Shown here one piece after another: positions 52,165-59,944 of a stretch of DNA of 64,000 bases. Within the stretch, counting starts at the first letter, position 1, and each line of letters begins with the position of its first letter. This DNA is from Bacillus sp. ISL-51. GTDB taxonomy: Bacteria; Bacillota; Bacilli; Bacillales; Bacillaceae. The stretch covers positions 1 to 64,000 of the forward strand of contig NZ_JAGGQB010000004.1 of the NCBI RefSeq assembly GCF_018613535.1. The letters run 5' to 3'. A program made the translations under genes and the position numbers. The notes beneath the pieces are model-generated. The model was given only the letters and a program-made list of their open reading frames with translations. It was not told the DNA's origin and ran no database searches.

Positions 52165-52572
52165 TTACGAAAGCTTATTTTCAGTATCATTTCTTATTTT
52201 CCTTGTGTTCTCTGTCCTGCCAACAAATAAGGTGACCGCAACACTGGCTAAACTGACCAAAGTTCCCGCAATGGAAACAAGGATTGTCAAAAAACCATTG
52301 GGAATAAGAAATCCAATTGGAATAAGCCCCGCAAAAGTGAGAACGATAAAACATTGATAGACTCCGGATATGATTCTCACAACTAAGCTGCCAAAAAAGG
52401 ACATGACTAATGGAGGGATGAATAAACATAAAATGATTCCAAGTGATATCAATAAAATCATAGGTTCGTCAAATGAAATGACATTTTCGCCGGGAGAATC
52501 CTCAGCAGCCGTGAATAAAACAAATATAGACATCATCAGCGTAAGAAAAACAAGAAAAAACCTTTTCAACAA
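52165..52572 (-). CDS. Small four-helix membrane protein, 135 residues
   Basis: Four predicted helices (LKRFFLVFLTLMMSIFVLF; MILLISLGIILCLFIPPLV; IISGVYQCFIVLTFAGLIPI; FLTILVSIAGTLVSLASVAV) and a charged C-terminus (GRTENTRKIRNDTENKLS). The start is TTG 52572 (or TTG 52569), with AAGGAG 8 nt upstream; there is no ATG. Not recognised as a known family. The tail of a second related copy may survive at 59556-59615. Confidence 0.65.
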   Translation of the reverse strand: MLKRFFLVFLTLMMSIFVLFTAAEDSPGENVISFDEPMILLISLGIILCLFIPPLVMSFFGSLVVRIISGVYQCFIVLTFAGLIPIGFLIPNGFLTILVSIAGTLVSLASVAVTLFVGRTENTRKIRNDTENKLS

Positions 52573-52682
52573 CGTTATGACTCCTTTTTTTATAAAAACG
52601 AGTATCTTGCTTTTTCATTTTCGATAACCATTTTATGTTATCAAATGAAATAATATGAAGTCAAACCGAATAATGAAGCGTA

Positions 52683-52751
52683 TCATTTCGTTCTCCGAAA
52701 CCATATCACCGCCGGAATTAATACTAACGATAAAATCCCTCCGCTATTGCT
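52683..52751 (-). pseudogene. Membrane-protein tail, copy A
   Basis: The minus strand reads SNSGGILSLVLIPAVIWFRR then TK and stop: one hydrophobic helix and basic tail. It is similar to the tail at 54627-54700 (GGLLSLILIPVVIWSRKA). No start or upstream coding sequence is visible; 52752-53031 shows nothing else. Confidence 0.4.
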
Positions 52752-53031
52752 CTTTTAACTTTATACTGATCCCTGTTTTGTTCGGATTTTTTTATCAGTA
52801 AATCCAATTTGTATTGCATCGTATCCGTCACTTTCCTGCGTTCTCTTCAGTAACACAACATTCTTTTCCACTTCAACAACTGTCACAACTATAGAATCTT
52901 CACTATCACTAAACACTTGAGCCATGCCTATTTTTCTTCCTAATATATTACCCGCCTAATCATTTTAATTTATTGTCAGTAATAAGCTCTTAGGGTGCTT
53001 CCCCCGTTCTAAACATTACTCCCGCCTTTAT

Positions 53032-54081
53032 TTATTGGTTATTATTTTTTTGATAGTTTCCATACAATTGCCCGCAAGCAGCATCTATATCAATGCCAAA
53101 TTGACTTCTGATGGTAACGTTAATTCCTGCTGACTTTAATTTTTTATAGAAGTTTTCAACATGATTCTCATTTACTTCTTCAAATCTCATAGGTGAACTA
53201 ACAGTTGGGTTATATCTAATGATGTTTACATGGAACAGGTTCCCTCTCTTATATCTGCCTCTTAAAAGGTTTACTACTTCATTCGCATGGTCAACAGAAT
53301 CATTAACCCCCGGCAGCATAATATAAGCAATATAAACTTTTCTTGAGGTCACACGTATATGCTCATCTAATGTGTCCATTACCTCCAATAACGGGTAGCG
53401 TTCATTAATTGGCATTAACTTGCTTCGCTGTTCATTAAAAGGAGAATGTAATGAAAACGTCAGGTTGACCTGCGGATAGTTTTGAGTCATTTTTTTAATG
53501 CCCGGAATAATACCTATGGTAGAAATAGATAACCTGCGAGGACTTAAAGCAAACAACTCCGGATTTGTAAGTACATGTAAAGCATCAAAAACTTGTACAT
53601 TAGCTAATGCTTCTCCCATTCCCATAAAAGAAATACTATCAATTGAATGTCCTTTTAAATGAAAGTACAAAATTTGGTCAGTAATTTCATCTGACGTTAA
53701 GTTGCGTTTTAAACCAATATCCCCTGTTGCACAAAATTTACAACCAAAATTACAACCGCATTGCGAGGATATACAAAATGACTCCCAACCAGCTTTATAT
53801 TTCATATTTACCGTTTCTATTTTTTCGTCTCCTGAAATTTCAAATAAGACTTTTGTAACTTGTTCAGAATGTTGTGCTTTTAAAGCAGCAATATTTAAAA
53901 TCGACTCTCCAAACTCCTTAATTAACATTTTTCTTAGGGATTTAGGAAGAACCGCTATTTCATTAAAATTATTTATTCTCCCTCGGAATATAGCATTTGT
54001 GATTTGATTCATTCTAAAATCAGGAAATTTATTCTGCTTTAAGAACTCTTGAATTCTTATATACTTGTTTTTTTGCTGCAT
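53032..54081 (-). CDS. clbA: Cfr-like 23S rRNA (adenine-C8) methyltransferase, ClbA type
   Basis: A 349-residue radical-SAM enzyme of the RlmN/Cfr family. The cluster motif C-x3-C-x2-C is in CGCNFGCKFCATG (Cys 110, 114, 117), the catalytic cysteine pair is likely Cys 103 or 108 and Cys 336 (DIDAACGQLYG), and SFMGMGEALANV and LTFSLHSP are conserved. It is shorter than RlmN and follows the Cfr pattern of N-terminal residues (FRMNQITNAIFRGRINNFNE); Cfr-like genes with this character are known from B. velezensis. Methylation of A2503 gives resistance to phenicols, lincosamides, oxazolidinones, pleuromutilins and streptogramin A. AAGGATGAG precedes the ATG. An upstream small ORF and terminator hairpin suggest attenuation. 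Confidence 0.92.
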   Translation of the reverse strand: MQQKNKYIRIQEFLKQNKFPDFRMNQITNAIFRGRINNFNEIAVLPKSLRKMLIKEFGESILNIAALKAQHSEQVTKVLFEISGDEKIETVNMKYKAGWESFCISSQCGCNFGCKFCATGDIGLKRNLTSDEITDQILYFHLKGHSIDSISFMGMGEALANVQVFDALHVLTNPELFALSPRRLSISTIGIIPGIKKMTQNYPQVNLTFSLHSPFNEQRSKLMPINERYPLLEVMDTLDEHIRVTSRKVYIAYIMLPGVNDSVDHANEVVNLLRGRYKRGNLFHVNIIRYNPTVSSPMRFEEVNENHVENFYKKLKSAGINVTIRSQFGIDIDAACGQLYGNYQKNNNQ

Positions 54082-54165
54082 GTTTTCTCATCCTTCCATA
54101 TAACTCTAGTTTGTTTGAGTAAATAGAAGGGAGTTATCATCTAACCTTTTTATAAAAATTAGGCA

Positions 54166-54195
54166 CAAAAAAACACCGACACAATTATCGGTGTT
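54166..54195 (-). terminator. Terminator hairpin between the 53-residue ORF and clbA
   Basis: On the minus strand AACACCGA and TCGGTGTT pair around 8 nt and are followed by TTTTTTT. It lies 85 bp upstream of clbA and downstream of the only clear promoter, so clbA transcription must pass it. A second dyad, ATAACTC / GAGTTAT (54131-54137 and 54100-54106), lies between it and the clbA ribosome-binding site. Confidence 0.7.
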
Positions 54196-54230
54196 ACGCT
54201 TAAATAATTATGCACAAATAAACAAGGACA

Positions 54231-54392
54231 TTATGTCATTGAACTATAGTTTATTTGCCATAGAGAAAAAGCTCCGATAACTGTTTTTGTATGGTTATTT
54301 GGCTTAAAAAAGGACAGACTGCTCCCTTTGTACGCCAAACGATTTCCAATTTTTGCATCTTTACCATACAAAATTCTAAAAACGGTTATCAT
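54231..54392 (-). CDS. 53-residue ORF in the clbA leader
   Basis: MITVFRILYGKDAKIGNRLA followed by a Ser/Asn-rich stretch; basic, no membrane segment, no family recognised. GAGGTG is 6 nt before the ATG, a good site. It is the first reading frame after the promoter at 54430-54458 and is followed by a terminator hairpin and then clbA, so it may be a regulatory leader peptide or simply a small gene. Confidence 0.5.
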   Translation of the reverse strand: MITVFRILYGKDAKIGNRLAYKGSSLSFFKPNNHTKTVIGAFSLWQINYSSMT

Positions 54393-54429
54393 TGCTTTCA
54401 CCTCTTTCTTGTCAACATTAGTAATAAGT

Positions 54430-54458
54430 ACCATATCATAAAGATTCCCCCATGTAAA
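54430..54458 (-). promoter_or_regulatory. Promoter of the clbA leader transcript
   Basis: On the minus strand TTTACA (54458-54453) and TATGGT (54435-54430) are separated by 17 bp. The transcript would cover the 53-residue ORF, the terminator hairpin and clbA. Confidence 0.65.
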
Positions 54459-54512
54459 GTTTAAAACATAAACAAATGCTTACGTTAAAGTTATATTAAC
54501 CTGTCGCTGGCT

Positions 54513-54540
54513 TAATAAAAACAGCCATCAAAAATGGCTG
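54513..54540 (-). terminator. Terminator upstream of the clbA unit
   Basis: CAGCCAT / ATGGCTG stem followed on the minus strand by TTTTTATTAAG; it insulates clbA from upstream leftward transcription. Confidence 0.6.
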
Positions 54541-54626
54541 CTGGATCATAAGCTCTTGCGGCTCATTGGTTACTTTGACACGATTATTCCAAATGTTCAG
54601 TAACCATTAAGGTTCATAAACTTACC

Positions 54627-54904
54627 TCAAGCTTTCCTTGACCAAATGACAACTGGAATAAGAATTAAGGACAATAGCCCTCCTGCTAAAGATAGTATTG
54701 CATAACTTGCATTAGCCACTGCCATGCCGGAGGGAGCACCACCAGAAGCTACTGCTAGGGCAACTAAAACATCTATTTTCCCTTGCGTTTTTGCCCGTGC
54801 AGACGTTCCAATTTCCCTGCAATTGCTTTATAAATGGGCTTTTCCGTTTTATCAATCGTCGGCTTCCAGCTCATCGGATAGTTTTCAAAAGAATTGATCG
54901 GCAT
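54627..54904 (-). pseudogene. MocR/GntR-aminotransferase N-terminal remnant joined to membrane-protein tail, copy B
   Basis: ATG 54904, with AAGGAAG upstream, begins MPINSFENYPMSWKPTIDKT then EKPIYKAIAGKLERLHGQKR, the usual N-terminus of PLP-dependent MocR regulators (YdfD group), which stops after 43 codons. In another frame 54627-54780 reads DVLVALAVASGGAPSGMAVA, NASYAILSLAGGLLSLILIP, VVIWSRKA and stop, a membrane-protein tail resembling the one at 52683. The pieces come from different genes. Confidence 0.5.
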
Positions 54905-55465
54905 GATACGCTTCCTTTTTTCATTCAATTATATGATCACACCGTTTATAAAACAATTTCACTTTTCATAAGGGAAATTTCATTCCGCCAATTTTCCAGA
55001 TCTAAATGCCACTATGATGATTATCATTTATGGAACTTGCATATTTTTGCTTCTTCGAAAAAAAAATGATTTACCCATTGTGGCTCCTTTAACAGGATTA
55101 CTCTTATTAATAGGTTTCGCGATTGTAAATATTAAGCGGCATAGTGAGTGGATATGTATATGGCGGGGTTTGGATGTTTTTTAACTTCTTGTTATTTGAA
55201 CTATTTCGACTTGTACTCGTAAGGATTAAATTAGAAAGGCAAAACGTGAAGTGAAAGCACGCATTCTATGTGAACCCATATTTTAAGAATAGAAAAGCCC
55301 TTTTAACAAGGAGTTTTTCTTAAACTGAATATGCGTGGGCTAAACACTTACAAAGTATTTAGGCTCAACAATATTTTGATTGCTTAATTTGGGCAAATGC
55401 CCTTATCAAAAACGAGTTAGGTGCATATCCTGCTCCTAAAAGTCTTTAATGAAAGGTGTACAGAT
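54905..55465. other. Intergenic with a short membrane-like ORF
   Basis: A plus-strand frame from ATG 55014 (50 codons) reads MMIIIYGTCIFLLLRKKNDL then PIVAPLTGLLLLIGFAIVNI. It lacks a ribosome-binding site and is probably a remnant. No other coding sequence is seen. Confidence 0.35.
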
Positions 55466-56101
55466 ATGTATTATTATTCTAACCCGTATTATTTTTATGA
55501 TTTCAGACAACAGCCTGATTTAAGTCAGGCAAATCATAAAATGCGAAGCCTTTTATCTACGATTCAACAAATTCCAATACACTCATCCTCCTTCCAAAAA
55601 TCAATGGCTGCAGTAGTGAAACATTTGCAAGTTGTCAGCAGAGCACTTGCTCTGGGATGCGGTATGAGTTCGGAATTCAGATTCCTTCCAGATACCTGGG
55701 GATTACGTGAACTTCATATTGTACACGCGAAATACCTTACTCCATTGAGTTATCACGTATATTCCGCCTTAGGAGCAGCGGAGCTTCTAGCCTCCGGGCA
55801 AGGCCGGGCTCCTCATTTTCCTCTTATGGTTGGCTGCATGAATTCAATACTTCGTCTATGGTCAAACTTTCCTGCAGCTATAGCAGACCTGCGAAGAGCA
55901 GCCGGCCGCCAATACGCGTCATCTGTAGACGAGGCAGAAAATCTCCTAAGACCAATGGTTCCATCCACACAACAGGCCTTATCAATCAGTCAATCTGCAG
56001 TTAGTTCGGCTATTTGGGAGGCTTCCTTACGTGCCGCACATTTAGCTCGGGAAGTACGGCAGAATGTTGCACAATCAGTGAGCCAGGGTGCCTCTTATTA
56101 A
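55466..56101 (+). CDS. Orphan protein with Tyr-rich N-terminus, 211 residues
   Basis: The N-terminus is strongly tyrosine- and phenylalanine-rich (MYYYSNPYYFYDFRQQPDLS). The remainder is predicted helical: RSLLSTIQQIPIHSSSFQKS, AAVVKHLQVVSRALALGCGM, HIVHAKYLTPLSYHVYSALG, with a Ser/Ala/Gln-rich C-terminal helix. AAAGGTG is upstream of ATG 55466; the frame continues to 55421 without a site. No family recognised. Tyr-rich starts are seen in some spore-coat and surface proteins, but that is only a resemblance. It has its own intergenic space on both sides. Confidence 0.65.
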   Translation: MYYYSNPYYFYDFRQQPDLSQANHKMRSLLSTIQQIPIHSSSFQKSMAAVVKHLQVVSRALALGCGMSSEFRFLPDTWGLRELHIVHAKYLTPLSYHVYSALGAAELLASGQGRAPHFPLMVGCMNSILRLWSNFPAAIADLRRAAGRQYASSVDEAENLLRPMVPSTQQALSISQSAVSSAIWEASLRAAHLAREVRQNVAQSVSQGASY

Positions 56102-56181
56102 AAGTCAGGAGATACCAGCGGTTACAGCGAAACTTTTGCGGATTGACACAGTAACCTAACTACACTTATTCACACAAAAAT

Positions 56182-56210
56182 AGAGCAGTAAATATATGAG
56201 TTACTGCTCT
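56182..56210 (-). terminator. Hairpin downstream of the czcO pseudogene
   Basis: AGAGCAGTAA / TTACTGCTCT, perfect 10-bp arms; on the minus strand it is followed by ATTTTTG, consistent with the old czcD-czcO operon terminator. Confidence 0.6.
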
Positions 56211-56237
56211 GCTCAGTTTATTCACTGTTAATTTGTT

Positions 56238-56881
56238 TTACAATGTATTCAGCATATTTCCTACACCTTGAAGCAACGCTGAACCAATAAAGCACAATCC
56301 CTCTACAGGTGAAACACCTCTATGATGTATTTCTTTATCCAAAACACCTTTTATTTTTATCCGACAAAGGGGATTACTAAAACCAGTAGCCCAAATAAGT
56401 AGATGAATCTTTAAAAATGATTTCATTTTCTTTTCCGGATATTACTCTTTTTTTTAGATGATCTCCTTCTGTTTTATTGCATGTTTTAATTCATAGCCAA
56501 ATACAGGATCGCCTTTCTTTTGAATGAAGTCTTCCCGATCTGTTTTTATTAAGAAATGATTCTTTAATTTTAGGACACTTATTACTTCTGTCCGTAATTG
56601 GATTGGAATTTCAAATCTTTCAGCATATTTCTTAGATAAGCAACAATTTCATTTTTTGAAGGAAATCCATGCTTTTCTCCTTCAAGATGCATTCCAGGCA
56701 AAGAGCTATACATTTTAGAAGTAAACAAAATTAATGAGTCATACCGTTCTTTCCAGCTTTCCCCCACCTAATTACTTTTATCCAAAATGGTAAACTTTTG
56801 ATCAGACTGCTTTAGATAATATCCTACTGAAATTCCTGCCTGGCCAGCTCCGATTACTATAGTGTCGTACGCATTAATCAC
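56238..56881 (-). pseudogene. czcO: Decayed czcO (trkA) flavoprotein gene downstream of czcD
   Basis: Reading frames on the minus strand reconstruct an NAD(P)/FAD oxidoreductase: NAYDTIVIGAGQAGISVGYY (Rossmann GxGxxG), then an in-frame stop after TILDKSN, then VGESWKERYDSLILFTSKMY and GEKHGFPSKNEIVAYLRN, a gap, then QKKGDPVFGYELKHAIKQKE, KRVISGKENEIIFKDSS and IWATGFSNPL, IHHRGVSPVEGLCFIGSALL, QGVGN. About 130 middle residues are lost and several frameshifts are present. In B. subtilis czcD is followed by this gene (czcO/trkA). Confidence 0.85.
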
Positions 56882-56964
56882 CCCACCAATTTTATCTTAA
56901 TTACCAGCAGACAAAATATGTAAAACACTAACTAATCTCCTCACTGTAAAATAAGAGAAAAAAT

Positions 56965-57900
56965 TTAATGATGATGGTGGTCACGCGGCTTCTCAATTTT
57001 CGCCTGACAAAGGATCGTATTGTCGTGATTATGCGCTGCTGTTTCCATTTGAATAGTTACATGCGTAATGCCTTTATGCTCAAGCTCATGTTCAATTTTG
57101 TGTAAAATACTTTCACTTTCTGAAATGGTCAGTTGATTGTTAACAACAGCGTGGCAAGAAAGAGCATTCAATCCGCTTGTGATAGACCATATGTGTAAAT
57201 CATGAATGTTTTGAATTCCCTCTGTCTCTTCAATTGTATGAATGATGTCAGTAACATCAATATTTTCTGGAGTTCCTTCCATTAATACGTGAATGGAATC
57301 TTTAGTCACATTGTAACCGCTTCTTAGAACAAGAAGAGCCACAATTATACTAGCCAATGGGTCTGCCCAGCCCCACCCAAAGAAGATAATAAGTACCGCA
57401 GCTAGAATGGCACCTACAGATCCGAGCATATCACTTATCACATGTAAATAAGCTCCTCTTATGTTCAGATTATTCTTTGTATCTCCACCATTCAGCATAA
57501 TCCATGCGACCAATATATTCACAACTAACCCGATGATACTAATGATAAGCATGCCGGTTGTTGCTACCTCCGGTGGATTAGAGAAACGTTTGATTGCTTC
57601 ATAAATGATATAAAGGGAAATAAGAATTAATGCAACACCGTTTATCACAGCTGCAAGAATTTCAAATCGTTTATAGCCGAATGTCTTATTGTGACTTGCC
57701 TTTTTTTCAGCCAATTTAAAAGCAATCAGAGCAACCATTAATGAGATTGAGTCACTTAGCATATGACCTGCATCTGACAAAAGCGCTAAACTATTAGTTA
57801 AAAATCCGCCTATAGCTTCTATAATCATATAACCTGTAATAATGATAAAAGAGATCAATAAAACCTTTTTATTGGATCCTTCAGTATGATTGTGACCCAT
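56965..57900 (-). CDS. czcD: Cation diffusion facilitator CzcD
   Basis: A 311-residue CDF exporter. Six helices with the zinc-site pairs: HMLSDSISLMVALIAF (HxxxD in helix 2: DAGHMLSD) and LHVISDMLGSVGAI (HxxxD in helix 5). A His-rich N-terminus (MGHNHTEG) and tail (RDHHHH) surround a cytoplasmic ferredoxin-like domain (about 215-300, with IQNIHDLHIWSITSGLNALS). It exports Zn, Cd, Co, Cu or Ni in exchange for H/K. It matches B. subtilis CzcD. GGAGGAG lies upstream of the ATG. The downstream partner czcO is a pseudogene. Confidence 0.94.
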   Translation of the reverse strand: MGHNHTEGSNKKVLLISFIIITGYMIIEAIGGFLTNSLALLSDAGHMLSDSISLMVALIAFKLAEKKASHNKTFGYKRFEILAAVINGVALILISLYIIYEAIKRFSNPPEVATTGMLIISIIGLVVNILVAWIMLNGGDTKNNLNIRGAYLHVISDMLGSVGAILAAVLIIFFGWGWADPLASIIVALLVLRSGYNVTKDSIHVLMEGTPENIDVTDIIHTIEETEGIQNIHDLHIWSITSGLNALSCHAVVNNQLTISESESILHKIEHELEHKGITHVTIQMETAAHNHDNTILCQAKIEKPRDHHHH

Positions 57901-57995
57901 AAAAACTCCTCCTTAACTAAAGTTTCTTGATACATATGCATTTATTATTTCTTATCTGTTATAAAGCATTCTAACATGACACAAGTAATATTTAT

Positions 57996-58015
57996 ATATG
58001 ACCATGTTTTCATAT
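57996..58015. promoter_or_regulatory. CzrA-type operator candidate upstream of czcD
   Basis: ATATGA and TCATAT with an 8-bp AT-rich spacer form a dyad about 95 bp upstream of czcD; ArsR/SmtB-family metal repressors bind such ATATGA-N-TCATAT elements. The regulator gene is not in this window. Confidence 0.4.
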
Positions 58016-58120
58016 AAAAAATATATGTTCTTTACTGAAATGTCAAAATATTATTAACGAAAATTCGCAATATCTCCTTTAATCTTCCCCAATATAAGTG
58101 TAAGAATGAACTTCTCTTTG

Positions 58121-58404
58121 TTATGCTGCAGCGTAACAATTGTGCGGATCATTAAAAATAAACTGAATAATTTGACAACCCTCACCTGTTTCATCACATC
58201 GTTTTATGCGTTCTCCAATTTCATCACGGACTAACCGGAAGGTATTCTTTTTTTGCTTTCCTTCTGCTTTTACAGGATCATCAAAACCCCACCTATTTTC
58301 TTCATCTCTTTAACAGTATTGGGGTTTCATCCAGATGCTTCTATTCCAGTTCTATAAACTTCCCGCTCAACAGCCCATCCTTTTGCCATTTGGCTTCGGC
58401 AGGA
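58121..58404 (-). pseudogene. arsC: Decayed arsenate reductase (ArsC, thioredoxin-dependent type)
   Basis: Frames on the minus strand give SCRSQMAKGWAVEREVYRTG and IEASG, a stop, then [12 protein letters not shown]: the ArsC N-terminal half after its first Cys (C-x5-R-like NSCRSQMAEGW). About 45 resid including the redox cysteines are missing, then [20 protein letters not shown] and [20 protein letters not shown] complete the C-terminus. At least one stop and one deletion with frameshift. It lies upstream of czcD in another metal-resistance context. Confidence 0.75.
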
Positions 58405-58500
58405 TCTTTTTTAAATATAGACTAAAGCCGTCTCCATTTACAGTACCTGAGAATATCATAAAAATAGGTTGAACAATTGAATTCAGGAGGAGAAAAACTA

Positions 58501-59367
58501 ATGGAAGACATGGACATGAATCCATCGAATCTTTGCAGAGAATTTGCAAGGATTCTTAATTCCACACCTAGTGTTGTAAATGGTGTTTGTTTGGCAACAA
58601 GGTCACGGACTAATATTCATCCAGTAGTATTAGGAAGAAAAGCTGAAGCATTTATGTTTATTCCCCAAGCATTTTCGTTCGAAAGCATGGATCAGGAAGG
58701 CAGGGCTTTATGTCTGGGCGAAACAGTTATACTTCAAAAAGAAATTAACCCGTTTATGAGTAAGCTTCGTGAACATGGCATTAAAGTAACCGCTGTCCAT
58801 AATCACTGGCTGTTTGATAAACCGCGCCTTATGTATATGCATTTCGAATCAATCGATAAACCACTCAGCTTTGCAAGAAAAGTCAGAGATGCTATGAGAG
58901 TTTTAATTACAGAAAGTGTCCGTGCTAAACCAAGTACCAATGATCAAATGATCGAAGCTACCGGCCTTTGTGATGAATTTAATGATATTCTTGGCGGAAC
59001 AATGCATACATTTGAAAATGGTATTTGTACAGTGATGAAATCTCGTACCAATATTAAACCAATTGTCCTCGGAAGACCTGGGAGATCATTCCTGCTTATT
59101 CCTCAAATGTTTACATTTGAATCAATGACAAGCGATGGGCGCGCTCTTTGCAGCGGAGAAACTGTTATTCTTCAAAAAGAAATCAATCCATTTATTAGTA
59201 AGCTTCGCGAATATGATATTATCGTAACTGCTGTTCATAATCACTGGCTGTTTGATAAACCACGCCTTATGTTTATGCATTTCGAGTCAATCGATAAACC
59301 ACTCGACTTCGCAAGAAAGGTTAGAAATGCACTAAGGGTGCTTACCACTGAAGAAGTCCGGGGTTAA
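58501..59367 (+). CDS. Protein with two tandem DUF1259 (LppY/LpqO-like) domains
   Basis: A 288-residue cytosolic protein made of two homologous halves, about residues 11-135 and 155-280. Each contains SRTNIHPVVLGR / SRTNIKPIVLGR, GETVILQKEINPF, TAVHNHWLFDKPRLM and MHFESIDKPL-FARKVR. The strongly conserved H-N-H-W and H-F motifs could bind metal. DUF1259 has no established function. GGAGGAG is 8 nt before ATG 58501; the frame to 58477 has no site. It is a single-gene unit with its own terminator. Confidence 0.85.
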   Translation: MEDMDMNPSNLCREFARILNSTPSVVNGVCLATRSRTNIHPVVLGRKAEAFMFIPQAFSFESMDQEGRALCLGETVILQKEINPFMSKLREHGIKVTAVHNHWLFDKPRLMYMHFESIDKPLSFARKVRDAMRVLITESVRAKPSTNDQMIEATGLCDEFNDILGGTMHTFENGICTVMKSRTNIKPIVLGRPGRSFLLIPQMFTFESMTSDGRALCSGETVILQKEINPFISKLREYDIIVTAVHNHWLFDKPRLMFMHFESIDKPLDFARKVRNALRVLTTEEVRG

Positions 59368-59407
59368 CACATTTTTAAAAATTCTATTTTAGTCAGTTAT
59401 ATCCGTT

Positions 59408-59437
59408 AAAAGAGCGATTTTAAAAATTGCTCTTTTT
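59408..59437 (+). terminator. Terminator of the DUF1259 gene
   Basis: AAAAGAGCGATTT / AAATTGCTCTTTT stem (one G-U) followed by TTTTT. Confidence 0.8.
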
Positions 59438-59555
59438 CTTATCTAAGGGTAACCTTCAAAATTAAAAGAGGACATAAAAAAACACCAGGGGTATACAACC
59501 CTTGCCGCGGGTTATTCACCAACTAGGCCTCAACATTGTAATACCATATCACTGG

Positions 59556-59615
59556 TTATGAAAGCTTGTTTTCATTACACTTTCTATTTTCCATTTTCAA
59601 CATTTCGATTATGGT
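59556..59615 (-). pseudogene. Tail remnant related to the membrane protein gene at 52165
   Basis: The minus strand reads TIIEMLKMENRKCNENKLS and stop. The end NENKLS and the downstream sequence (CGCGGGTTATT about 59506-59516) match the end TENKLS and downstream sequence of the 135-residue protein gene (52165 and 52133-52143). No more of the copy is recognisable between 59616 and 59944. Confidence 0.35.
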
Positions 59616-59944
59616 TAAAAATTGGTGATTAAATTTGTGCCCATATAGATCAGCAAACATGTCATTGATGCCAAGTCATGAATTCCTAAAGGAGATTTAA
59701 TAATTTTCAATGAAAAACTGATCTATGTTAATTAGTCAAGGTTTCAGGATATATACGGACCAATTGACCATTCTTTTATTGGAAATACGAACGTTCCCTA
59801 TTGTTTTAATGTTGTTTTTGCTTGATCTGATTTTTTAAAAAAGTTATTGACACAAAAAATGCGACCATGTTATTATTAAATATTTGATAAAAAAACGAAT
59901 ATATGGTAATCTTAAGAAGGTTACCATATATGGAGGTGGATTAT

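Noticed and set aside
54791-55069. 92-codon plus-strand frame as a gene.
   Set aside because: It runs antisense to the MocR-like remnant and has no start signal.
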